Positions 35,052 through 46,100 of a DNA stretch of 64,000 bases are shown here, piece by piece. A program made the translations under genes and the position numbers. Every line of letters begins with the position of its first letter. Position 1 is the first letter of the stretch. The stretch covers positions 19,711 to 83,710 of the forward strand of contig JBBBWG010014334.1 of the NCBI GenBank assembly GCA_037176905.1. Reading direction: 5' to 3'. Below the pieces are notes generated by a model. That model saw only the letters and a program-made list of their open reading frames with translations. It made no database searches and had not been told where the DNA came from. This DNA is from Azolla pinnata. Its lineage: Eukaryota > Streptophyta > Polypodiopsida > Salviniales > Salviniaceae.

Positions 35052-36709
35052 GAAGCTGCATGATGTCTGCCCATGAGCTAGACTAGAGGAGGATGCAGAT
35101 GCTGAACTCCATTCCATGGCATACACAGGTAAATCATCATCTTGTACCACCACCTTGTACCACCACCACCAACAACAACAGATCTCTATCTACATGGAAA
35201 AAATGGAACTTGTCTATCTGCAGATTAAGGAAGTATGCCTTCTGTAATGATATATATATATATATATATAACAAACTGTATATATATACATGTATGTCTA
35301 TGTTCTCAACACAGCTCCACATACATTTCAGGTGATTGCAATTTGGATCTAAAACCATGGAAAAATCCAAATTGCTGCATGTTATTTATTTTATTCTCCC
35401 CCCCCCTTTTGCTCATCATTAATTTAGAAAAAGAAAAAAAGAAGAAGAGAAATTGGCATCCTCAACCTTTGTTTGCTTGGCAAAATCTGCGAATTCATTC
35501 AAATACAGGCCTTTTGAATCGGTCGACACACTTGCGAACGTATATATTCTTCTCCCAAAGAAACAGAAAAGAAGAAGAAAAGATTCATCCGAGTGTCGGA
35601 GAAGATTGGCCAGAAAAACTACTCTGTAGATGAGACGGAGACCAGCTCTGGGCAAACTCCGGCTGAAAAGAGATGCTGAAAATTGGTGCATGCAGCTCTT
35701 TACGGATTGACGAAAGAGGCGTATCGTTTTGGTTGAAGATAAGTAGCCAAACGCAGCCGCCGGTTTGCCTGCAAGAATGTTGCTGCCAAAGCGATTCTTG
35801 CATGTAAGAACTCGAAAAATGGATGAGAATGTCTGCTTCAGAGATTTGGTTCATGCATCTGGTAGTCCACAACTGGCAGATCAAGGCATCGGGGGAGCAG
35901 CCATGAGATGGAAACTGCAGACTGTGCAACGGGCTAAGCTCGTGGATGATACACGACTGACTCGAAACGACAAGAATCGACAAGAACGAAATCAGGACAA
36001 GATGCAGAAGAGAGCACAATATCTGTGTACAATATCTGTGTTTGTATGTATGTATGTATGTCTATGTGCATGCATGCATGCATGCATGTAATGGATGCAT
36101 GGATACATGCGTGTATGCATGTGATTCTGCTGAAACATGCATGTACTGTATCCTCCGTTGAACACATAGATGTATACATGCGCGTATTTCGTAGAATACG
36201 CGTATGTACGCGTGTATCCTAGCGAGTACAGATGTACGTATGTATCCCGTGGGAATACGTGTATGTATGGATGTGTTGGTTGCTGAATATACGCATGGGT
36301 GCTGCGCATACACGGATGTACACATGCGCGTATTCTGTGGAATACGCGTATGTACGCGTGTATCCTAGTGAGTATAGATGTACGTATTTGTTTGGTCCTA
36401 CGGCGTAGATACGGTGCGGAAGGTATTCCCTGCAAAATACGTACAGCAGCGGGGAGCTCTCTGCGGAGAAGACGGTGCGAAGCAGAGCAGAGAGCAGAGC
36501 ACAGAGCAGCAAGAGGAACGCGATCGATCGCGCAGGCGAAGGGAAGAAGCGAAGCCATTGCAGGAAGAAGGGGGGAAATCAGAAGCGAAGCCATTTGCGG
36601 GAGGAAGGGGGAAGAAAATCAGACGCGAAGCCGACGCGGAAGGGCAGAGAGCTACGGGGAAGGAGAAATCCGGGCGCAGGGAAGGAGAGAAGCTGCTCGC
36701 TAGATCGCC
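35052..36709. promoter_or_regulatory. Helicase 3' region and proteasome gene upstream region
   Basis: 1.7 kb with no identified coding exon. It has a (TA)n run at about 35250-35270, a TATG/CATG alternating repeat at 36038-36130, a duplicated hairpin-bearing block (36169-36388), then a GC- and purine-rich leader (about 36470-36700) ending at the proteasome start codon. The leader is probably the 5' UTR. Confidence 0.5.
36169..36388. repeat. 146-bp period duplication, each copy with a perfect inverted repeat
   Basis: Copy 1 is 36169-36242 and copy 2 is 36315-36388. Each contains an 8-bp inverted repeat with a 6-base loop: CGCGTATT, loop TCGTAG, AATACGCG at 36181-36202; and CGCGTATT, loop CTGTGG, AATACGCG at 36327-36348. 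Both are followed by TATGTACGCGTGTATCCTAG. The stems are identical while the loops differ. Confidence 0.85.
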
Positions 36710-39176
36710 ATGTTCCGCAACCAGTACGACACAGACGTGACCACATGGAGCCCCGCCGGCCGCCTGCATCAGGTGGAGTACGCCATGGAGGCCGTGAAGC
36801 AAGGTAGCGCCGCCATCGGCCTCCGATCCAGGTCCCATGTCGTCCTCGCCTCCGTCAACAAGTCCGCCTCCGAGCTCTCCTCCTACCAGCGCAAGCTCTT
36901 CAAAGTGGACGACCACATCGGCATCGCCATGGCCGGCCTCACCGCCGATGGCCGCGTCCTCTCCCGCTACATGCGATCCGAGTGCATCAACCACAAGTTC
37001 GTGTACGAAGATCCTCTCCCTGTCGGACGCCTCGTCGTTCAGGTCGCTGATAAGGCCCAGGTGTGTGGAATTTCTCTCCTTCTTCTTTGTTTTTCGACGT
37101 CTGTTGCTCCCATTTTAACTGAATCGGGGACATGTTTTGTCATCCGGAGCTGGCTGATGGTAGGGTTAGAATCTTGGAGGCATCTAGTAATGCCTTTTCT
37201 TTTCTTGCTTCTGCTTTCCTTGTCTTGTCTTTCTTTCCTTCCCCATTTTCTGACTTCCTCTTTAGTTAAATCCATGGAATCCTGGTCATTCAAGGTAATG
37301 CAGAAGCTCAGCGATTGCATATTTCCACTGTCTTCTTCTTTTTGAACTTTCTTTGCTTTGTTCTATGCATTCTAGCGGAAGTCCAGTAGAAAAATTGAGG
37401 TCTTTTTGTGCTAATAAATCTAAGCTGTGTCATGTCCCTTTCTGCTACTTTTTCCTGGTTTTGCTATTTTGCATTGATCTTTCCGCTTTAGTTCAGTCCA
37501 TGACGGGCTTGTTGAAATGGCCGATGAAAGCTCAGATACAGCTTTCCTTCTGCATCTTCTTCTTCATGTCTTGTGTGAACCCTTGTTTTGTTCAATCGAG
37601 AGAAAGAATGTCGTTTGTTTTCTTCTTCTTTTCCTTCTGCTCATCCTTCTTGGTTTCCTTTGTTTCTTTTTATTCTAGTGAAAACCTAGAAAAGCCCAAT
37701 TATCGGAAATTTTTTTTGTCTGAATTGCTGCATCACATATAAAGGTCAGACATTTTTTGTTTGTTTCTGTTTTTTCTTCTCCGTTGTCATCTTCTTATCC
37801 TTCTTGCATTTTCTTTTTGTTACATTTCCATTGTTTGGTTACGTCTTAGTGTTATCTAGGGGTATTGCTGTTTAATATGATAAAGTCTGCGTGGAATGTT
37901 TTTTCCTCAATGTTTCTCTCATATTTCCCAATGATGTCTACATATCAATGCTTTCTCTCTTTCCTTCTTCTGAATGTTTTGATAAAGAAGCCATGGATTC
38001 TTTTCTTGGGGTTCAGTAGTCTTTACGAATTTGATGGACTCTTTGTCTCAGATATCACAAGATGTCAAAGGATTGATGTGTTTGTTATTTCCTCCGTCTT
38101 CACGCTTTATTATAGAGATCATGGTTCTCTTCTGTGATTTGACAACAAACAGTACCTAAGTGCTATTCTATTAACATTCTTCAACAAAGTTCGTTTTCTC
38201 CTTGTGTGAGAAAATTTTTTCCAATCACAAGAATCAGTTCTTTCCGTTTATTATTTCTTTCTTTCTGTGATTATTCTCACTGCTGTTGTGTGATGAATTC
38301 TGTTCTGTGCGCTGTATATTTGAGTTAGATATCTCAAAGCTTAACAAAAAGCCTAAAAAACTCTGCTGTTTTCTTGTTTTAAATTCTTGATAAGTCGAGA
38401 GAAATTTCTGCATTCTTCTTCAGTTAATATGTGAACATCCTACACAAATCAATATTTCTGTTTGGCTTTGCCACTCTGTTTATATGATTAGGTGTTCGAT
38501 AAATGATATAAGTAATGCGAATTTCTTTCTGGCATTCCTTCAATTTATTTTTCTCCAAGATATTGACAACTGAAGAATATCAACTTCTAGAGAGAAGGTC
38601 GTGTTTCATTGTTCAGTTATTTTATAACTAGGCTCAAGTGAATTGTGCTCATTTTTGCAGATGTGTTATTGTATGAGTGTTCGCTTCTGTTTGGTTTCAT
38701 AGGTTTGCACTCAGAGGTCATGGAAACGACCTTATGGAGTGGGTTTGCTTGTGGGTGGTCTTGATGAAACAGGCCCACACCTTTACCAGAATTGTCCGTC
38801 AGGAAACTATTTTGAATATCAGGCATTTGCCATCGGATCGCGTTCTCAAGCAGCAAAAACATATCTTGAAAGGAAGTTTGATACGTTCATGGATTGTACA
38901 AAAGAAGAGTTGATACGCCATGCTCTCTTTGCTGTGAAAGAATCTCTTCAAGATGAGGAATTGAGTGTCACTAATTGTAGTGTGGCTGTGCTTGGGATTG
39001 ATGAGCCTTTCCAGATTCTTGATCTGAAGACTTTGCAGAGCTTTATTGATGGTTTAGAGGAGAAAAAGGTGGAAGAACCAGAGGCTGGAGAACCGATAGC
39101 AGAAAAGGTTGATGAACCCGAAGTTGCGCCGCCAGCTGAAGAGCAAGGTGATGGAGCAGCTCCTATGGAGAGCTGA
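36710..39176 (+). CDS. PAF1: 20S proteasome alpha subunit type 1 (PAF)
   Basis: Structural subunit of the outer ring of the 20S core of the 26S proteasome, cytosolic and nuclear. Two exons, 36710-37060 and 38703-39176, separated by a 1.6-kb T-rich intron. The product is 274 residues, the usual family length. The proteasome alpha N-terminal signature is complete ([20 protein letters not shown]), followed by [25 protein letters not shown] and, across the splice, [20 protein letters not shown]. Further motifs are [20 protein letters not shown] and TYLERKF. The acidic, Glu/Pro/Ala-rich C-terminal tail is normal for this subunit. The first ATG gives the canonical MFRNQYD start. Confidence 0.97.
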
Positions 39177-42100
39177 TTTGGTATGTGAACACAGTTTCCC
39201 TGTGATACTCTTAGTGATTGTTGAGTTACGAACTGAAATGTCAGACAAACGAAGCATGGAGGTTTTTTCCCATTAATATGTTTTTTGTCACCTTGATGAC
39301 ATTTAGTGCCATGTTATCTTTACCGGGTAAAAGTGCTTCTGTGCTGCAAAAATGAACGACGTTTTAATTTATTTCTTGGAAGACTAAACAATTCATAGCT
39401 TAGTGCTAAGCATTGGTTATATGGAACGAATGTATAGCGTCACATTAAGAAAGGTATGACATATGATGATTCATTATATATTGTGATAGACTTAAAGGTT
39501 AGACATATGATGAATGTCATATTTATCATGCCTTTTTGTTTTTCGTTTTTTGTTTTTTGTTTTGCTACCTTGGACATTATACTTTCAGTATTTATTAACG
39601 ATTGCTTCTTATGACTTTGATGATTGTTAGCTTTACTTGATCTAATCTCCTTACAAATATCTTTGGAGGCCATCAATTTGCTTTTGGTAGGTTTTTTCCA
39701 AATGTCCAAGTGCATTGAAAATGTTTTGTACATGATTTAGTTCGGTACTCAATTGCAAGGAAATGACTTGAAGTATGTATCGACTCCTAGACAATCCTGA
39801 GCAAAAATGCTGTTATTTTATTTAGCATCTCTTTGAAAATATTGTGGTTCCAGCATATTTAGGACCGGAGTGCGAGGAAATTCATGTATAATTAATGAGG
39901 GCTCCAGGATCTGCATTTACAATTGCTATCAAACTCAAGATCCTTTCTTAAAAGTAGTTCATGCTCGATGTCCAAATGTTTAACTGCTCATATGAGGGCC
40001 ATTCCGTGAATTTGGTGATCAATTTTCTTCTTCTTCTTCTTCTTTCAGTATGGCTTCAATCATTCCTGCGTTCAACAACCTTGATGCATATCAATGCATG
40101 AAGGTTCAACTTGGATCAGTATTCTGAGCCAAAAATTGGTTTTCTTTTCTTCTACAATGGGTCCTACATCACTTGATACATCTTCAAGTGATTGTTGTGG
40201 CCTTTGGTAATCCTTTGATTTCATTTTGAGGCATAAACAAAGGCAATACAACAGTTTGAAAGCATATAGATGATGGATTGGTATATGGAAATTGTATTAG
40301 AGAACAATAATTTCTTGTAAAGCTTTGCATTGGTTTGATTTCTTAGATTCTTCAAGGTCCAAAGTCAGTATGTTTTTAGAAGTAAAGATCATTCCACTAG
40401 AGAAAGGCGTCTTTGAGTTTCTGTTAATTCCTTCTAGTGCATGCCATTGGTAGCATTAAGGTTCAGAAAAGTATTGAGAGGAGCATTTGTACAGACAAAA
40501 CCAACGAGCTTGCTCCATGGTTTGAAAATCACTAGAATGCCCTCGGGTTGAGCAAATACGGGTTGTACAGGGCTAAACAACGTGCAATCGGCCATTGGAG
40601 CACACAGGAACTTGGGAATGGTAGAGCTTCACACGTCCGTATGGTGGAAATGCCTTTGTTGATACTAATTCAATCTATTGCGGAATACACCTTTTGTTAT
40701 GGCAGCTGAGCAAAAGAGAATCTAAGCAAAGTTTGGATCAAAGTGCTAGTACTTTTTTGCCCTAAAAAAAGGAAATGTCAAAAGATGTCTCTTTCTTTGC
40801 TATGTAGGAAAAATTGAGGGAATAGAGGGGTATTTGGGAGATTAAGGAAAATTAGAACAAAACAAGAAGAAGAAGAGGAAGAAAAAGCAGGGGAGATAAT
40901 ATGGTTGTCGAAGGTTTAGCTTCTTGAAAGAAATGTGTTTAGGTTCTCAACTATGGGTAAAGATAATTTGTTATTTTGTGGAGAAAGTGGGGATACGGCA
41001 TGATAAAATAAAAATTACAATTTCATGGTGACATGTTATTAATAGCTCTCGATCATTTAAATGTTCAGAATATATTGTTATTCCACATTTAGTTGTCTCT
41101 TCGCAAAAAAGTTTGAAGTTGTTCAATTAAAAACCACCTGAATATAAAAAAGATTGCAACTCTTTGCTAGCAGAGGTGATAACATATTCAAGATTGCTAC
41201 AATGGGATGGAAAAGACAATTTAAAATCAAAGTTTAATAGAATGATAACACCAGGTTTTGCAACTGCGGAGGATGGTATTTTAGAGTTACAGAGGCAAAT
41301 GATGGCTTTTCGAAATGTGAGAAGTGGATTTCATATACCTCTTGGATATGGTCTGATTTGACAAGTAGTATTACAATCGTTTATTTTATCATCACTGATT
41401 CCACAATTGGTGGTGTGGAGGAACTGTGGAAAGATTGACTTTTTTATAACAAGAAATCATTATTTGCAGTGAACACTAATGATGTTTACCAAAATTTGTT
41501 TGACGATAGAGTTTAAGTACAAAGCAAGGTTTTGGATACATAACACATTATTCATGGAAGTGAATGGTGTTCTAGAGTTTAAATGTAAGATGAAAGTCTC
41601 ATATTCCTTTTCGTGCAATTGTGTTTCTTTGGTGTGCTATGGTTGGTGGGTTGCCTTTGGCTATGACTTTAAAACGAAGACACAGTTTTAGTGGTACACG
41701 TGTATTTTGTACGACGATTAATAAAGATTCTCGACACAGGTTTATATCTTGTCATGTTACTAAAGGTATATAGATAGTCATATCACAACTACGGGGGTCA
41801 TTAATTGGAAATGTTTTGTCACATTTTCAGTAGGTTTTTATTGAAAGTGATAAGAGTTTTACTAACCCCAGCGTATAAGTGCGTGTTTGATTATCCGAGA
41901 TACTTAGAGCATGTGACATATATTTGGAACTTAGTGGAATGTTTTCTTTATTTGATAGGCTTTCTAGAGTATCTCTACATATACATGCAAGATAAGAGAA
42001 AAGTTGATTTTGACGGTTTTTACAGTTACAACGTGTGAGAACTTTATCCCCAGATGAGTTAGATTTATGCCGTTTTATACTTAAGAAAGTCACATCGCAA

Positions 42101-42224
42101 GTTTTGAAACAGTTTTGATAAGTTTTGATAGCAAGGTTTTTTATTCTATTTTATTGTCATGTTGTTTCAATATAAGAAAACATACATTATATACAAAAGA
42201 AAGAAAAGAAAGAAGAAGAGGAAA
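39177..42224. other. 3-kb AT-rich intergenic region with decayed coding-like remnants
   Basis: No intact gene. From about 41164 to 42040 the plus strand has three protein-like open frames (41164-41361, 41479-41691, 41805-42038). The first two share a frame but are separated by stops, and the third is shifted. In another frame about 41595-41768 reads PFRAIVFLWCAMVGGLPLAM. This looks like a degraded coding sequence of unknown family, though AT-rich chance frames cannot be excluded. A (CTT)n run lies at about 40027. Confidence 0.35.
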
Positions 42225-42350
42225 AATGAAGCATCTGCCCTTCTTCTTCTTCTTTCTTCTTTCTTCTTCTTTTCTTCTTTCTTCTTCAATGAAGCATCTG
42301 CCCTTCTTCTTCTTCCTCTTCTTCTGCTTCTGCTTCTGCTTCTGCTTCTG
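42225..42350. repeat. CTT/TTC polypyrimidine leader with internal duplication
   Basis: AATGAAGCATCTGCCCTTCT followed by a CTT/TTC tract occurs twice, at about 42226 and 42288. The second tract ends in (CTTCTG)n directly before the start codon of the Josephin gene, so it is probably the 5' UTR. Confidence 0.85.
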
Positions 42351-42355
42351 ACACC

Positions 42356-43809
42356 ATGGCCATCATTCATGAAAAGCAGCATCTCCAGCTCTGCCTGCTT
42401 CATGCTCTCAACAACCTCTTCCAGGTACACACACACACGTACATGCAATTCCCTTGCAAGCTTTGCGCATCGCGTACTCCAGTCCCGCACACATCGCTAC
42501 ATACATCTACGTTTTTGGTTCCTTTGTGTGGCTCATGCGTTCGAATCTCCGTCGACCTTCCTCTGCAAAGCTTGCGATCTCCTGTTTTTTTTTCCCTCGC
42601 CCTGCTGCCTTTTCTTCTACTTTCTTCCTAGGTTTCCTGCTTTTGGGCCTCCGCCGCATCGGTGTTTCACCGGAATTTCGTTCTACGCCTTCGATCTTTT
42701 TTGTCTCTAACCTTTTGTTTTAGCGTTGCTCTTCTTTTCCCTTGGCTTCTACTCAAAACTTTAACCCCAATTAAATCTCTTTCCTTGTTGTGGCTGTTCT
42801 AGCAAATCTTTTCCTTTTAGCTCTAAATGTTCATCTAATATTCTGTTCCTTTTGCCCTAAATTTTGTGTAGTCCGTGCTGTTTTGCTTAAAACTTAACTC
42901 TAATTTCTCCCAGCATTATTGTTTTCCCCTAAATGTATGATAAAAATTATGCCTATGTTTGCTGTTTTGCTATGAATTCTACTTTAATTTGTCCAAACGT
43001 TCCATAAGTGATATCTGTTCTGTCTTAATCAGGCTGCTCTGCGCTGAATGTTAGTCTAAATTTGGCTTAATTTCATTGTTCTGCCCCAGATAGTACTTTC
43101 AATTTTGTCAATTGTTAGGGTTTTTTGCCATAAAATGCTACCGTATTTACTTTATTTTATCAGAGGTTTCTTGTAAGATCCTCAATTTTATCGTATTGTT
43201 CGTGGTAATAATCAGGGTGAGACCACATTCAGTCGTGGTGAGCTCAATTCCATAGCCAGCAAGTTACAGGGAGAGATGAGAGCTAATGGTCTTTCTTCAT
43301 CGGCTCCATTGTCATGCCTCTTCTTCAACCCTCATTACAACTTATTCACTGGTAATTATGATGCCAATGTTATGCTGATAGCTTTGCAGAGCCGAAAAGC
43401 AGAGGCTATCTGGTATGATAGAAGAAAAGGTGCAGAGGCCATGGATCTTGGTGAGATCCCCAACGAAGGCCTTGGGAATCTCCAGCAGAATCTTGAGAAT
43501 GTTCATGCAGAGGATTCTGAGAGTCGCATAAAAAATCTCGAGAGTGATGTCACAAGGGTGCCTAGAAATGAACTCGAAAATCCTGAGAAGATTCTCATCG
43601 GGATTATACTGAATCATCCCACAGCAAGATTCTCTGGGTTTTGGAAAGGAAGGCATTGGTCAGCTCTGAGAAAGATCGGTGATCTTTGGTATGATCTGGA
43701 CAGTTATCATCCCTCCCCTGTACCAATAGATGGCAATAATATTAAGCGCTTTCTGAGCCAGAGCTTTTTGAATGGATCTGAGGCTTTTCTGGTGTTTAGG
43801 AATGTTTAG
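42356..43809 (+). CDS. JOSL: Josephin-like deubiquitinating cysteine protease
   Basis: Small Josephin-domain ubiquitin hydrolase, expected to cleave ubiquitin chains in the cytosol. Two exons, 42356-42424 and 43216-43809, phase 0, giving 220 residues. Exon 1 carries HEKQHLQLCLLHALNN with the predicted nucleophile Cys13, preceded by the oxyanion Gln8. Exon 2 carries the GNYDANVMLIALQ helix, WYDRR, and GRHWSALRKIGDLWYDLDS with the predicted catalytic His170 and an acidic partner at 183 or 185. There is no UIM or polyQ region, so it matches the short JOSD1/2-type proteins rather than ataxin-3. An insert of about 40 residues (about 103-146, Glu/Asn-rich) separates YDRR from the catalytic His and is longer than in the animal proteins. 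The start is the first ATG after the CTT leader. Confidence 0.93.
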
Positions 43810-44500
43810 AGGTGATGGGAGGGTAGAAGATTGTTGAGTTGTTGAAGAAGGAAGATAAGACTATTCCAGTTTGAAAGGCTCCTTGAGGACATCACAGAAG
43901 AAGAGAGAGAAGCCTTGCGGCATTTTTTTTCTCACTATGGTTTTGACTCAACATTGTGAGGGAAAGAAGCCTTATGGCATCTTTTTGCTCAGTATGGTTC
44001 TGTTGTCCAAGGAAGCTTGTATTGTGTGAAAATATCTTATGCGAAAACACGACACTCATTCTTCAGCATACAGGAGAGTAGCAACTAAGTTATGATCCTG
44101 AGTTATAGCTGGTACAGAGATGGGGGCTTGTAATCAGATTCTTGCAATATGCAGATGTATTGTTAGTACGTGATGATGCAACACAACATTTGAGCCATTG
44201 AGGAAGAAAGAATAGGTGTTATGTCATATCCACCTTGGTATTAAGGTCATTGGTGAATACATCAGAGCATCAGTGTGATCAAACAATCGTAAAAATATAT
44301 GTGCGTCTTGCCTCAGTGCAAAGACAAAGGGAGTGGAAACTCTCTATTATTATTTGCAGATGTGAGAAAACAGATATCAATGGAGTAAACAAGGGAAGTT
44401 GGATCTTCCCCCAAAGGAGATATTAGAATTGTGCTCAACATCTTGGTAATAATTTCTGGTTATTTTGCTATGTGTCACCAGCATTTGTTGCGTTGCTATG

Positions 44501-44722
44501 TCGCAGGGCAATTGGTATGGAGGTGATGGTTTCAATGCATCTTAAGTCAAGTTCTTGTAACATTCCTTATGGACATATGAAACATATTTGGAGGTTCTTT
44601 ATAGTTATATCTGTGTCGCAGGGCAAGTTGATGGTTTCAATGCATCATAATCGAGTTGTTGTAATATTCTTTATGGGACATATGAAACATATCTGGGGAT
44701 TCTTCGTAGCTATATCTGTGTT
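44501..44722. repeat. 105-bp tandem duplication
   Basis: GATGGTTTCAATGCATC at 44525 recurs at 44630, followed in both by GTTGTAA/CTTGTAA-like, GGACATATGAAACATAT and ATATCTGTGT blocks. Each copy is preceded by GTCGCAGGGCAA. The open frame across it simply reads both copies (VSMH and GHMKHIW appear twice). Confidence 0.85.
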
Positions 44723-45939
44723 GCTTCTCATCATGCCACTGGATCCCATGTAAAAAATATCGGAATCGATGGTGCACATCTGTTGGCATGGAGCTTAGGT
44801 ACACAAAAGAGCTTGGAGCTGGTGCTTTTCTCTATTTGACAGATCAATACTGCATATCTTTTGGTGGGGCATATTTGCCCTTTCGAGTATGGGATAGACA
44901 AGGAAGCAGAAGATGTTCTTCTCTCCAATAAACAAGTTCTTTCTCAAAATGGCCTCAACTAGAAAGGCTTTTTGATCAAATGAGTGATCTGTTCTTTGAT
45001 ATTTGGAACTGGAGCATTAGATGGGATCTGGTTTTGGGCATCAAACTGTGGTATATTGCTTGAATTTCTAACTGTGTAGCCAAAGTTGGGAATATATCTT
45101 GATGAATCCAAGAAGGCTTATTCCAGGTACACCATCTCATCAAATCCAAGAAGCTACAAGGAGCAACGATAAAATTCGTGCTGCGTATCTAGAAAAAGGG
45201 TCCCAAGTTTCGGGGTTTTGGGTTCTAAAATCGAAGAGCCATTTCAATATTTGGGTATTACAAGAATTTCCAACATCGAAATACACCGGGGATCGTTCCC
45301 TTTGTTGCGGTTGATTTGTGAAAGCTGCCTTTTAAACAATATAGCTCATCTTACTCTATGGGGGCATGCATCAAAGTCGGTACGAAGTGTTTTAAAATAT
45401 CTGTGTTAATCTGCGAGACGGCAGGCATTCAGAGCACGTTTCTTTCCTTCTTTCTCTGCCTCATATGCATGAATTGAACCTTCTCTCGATGCTTCTCTTT
45501 GGATGGAGAAAGCTTCTAGGGCACTTCCAAGCAGCTAAAAAGTCTAGATACAACGGAATCGAGCGGCCCAAATGAATGCAAGAGCTCCCTCTAAATAGAT
45601 AGATGCTCATCCATCATCGTTCAGGCGGTTTAGGGTTTACGAGAGGTTCTGAAGAAAGAGAACATCATCATCGTAGAGGCATTCATCACCATCATCACCA
45701 TTAACACCATCATCAAGCATCAGAACTACCACCATCATTTAGCATCAGATGCCAACAAGATCAAGTTCACCATCGCTAGCCATAGGCGCAAAGCGCGAGC
45801 CTCGGCATCGGGATCGATAATGAAGTGCATGATATCTTTCCGAAGCTCGATCGATTCGATTCGATCGATCGATCGATGAAGCACAAGATTAGGTGGTCAT
45901 ATTATTGAGGCTCACAACTCCATGCTTCAAAAACAGACT

Positions 45940-46090
45940 CTTTTGGTTCTTCTTCTTCTTCTTCTTCATTTTTTCTTCTTCATTTCTTCTTCATTTTTTC
46001 TTCTTCACTTCTTCTTTCATTTTCTTCTTCTTCACTTCTTCCATTTTTTCTTCTTCTTCATTTCTTCTTCTTCTTCTTCTTCTTTCCTCA
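45940..46090. repeat. (TTC)n polypyrimidine tract before SCD2
   Basis: About 150 bp of almost pure pyrimidine on the plus strand (TTC, TTTTC and CATTTC units), ending 11 bp before the SCD2 start codon. It is likely 5' UTR or core promoter, and a candidate for triplex (H-DNA) structure. Confidence 0.9.
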
Positions 46091-46100
46091 ACGCTGAGCT

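Larger units (their letters stand above)
43810..46100. other. Intergenic region 5' of SCD2
   Basis: 2.3 kb with no assignable gene. It holds a tandem duplication at 44501-44722, CAT/CAC trinucleotide-rich DNA at about 45664-45730, a (CGAT)n run at about 45847-45879 and a (TTC)n polypyrimidine tract just before SCD2. Short open frames (for example 45099-45314) have no recognisable content. Confidence 0.5.

Noticed and set aside
34546-35153. Minus-strand frames across the 34.9-kb gap (His- or Ile-rich)
   Set aside because: They read the antisense of the helicase C-terminal microsatellite, the N run and the duplicated contig edge.
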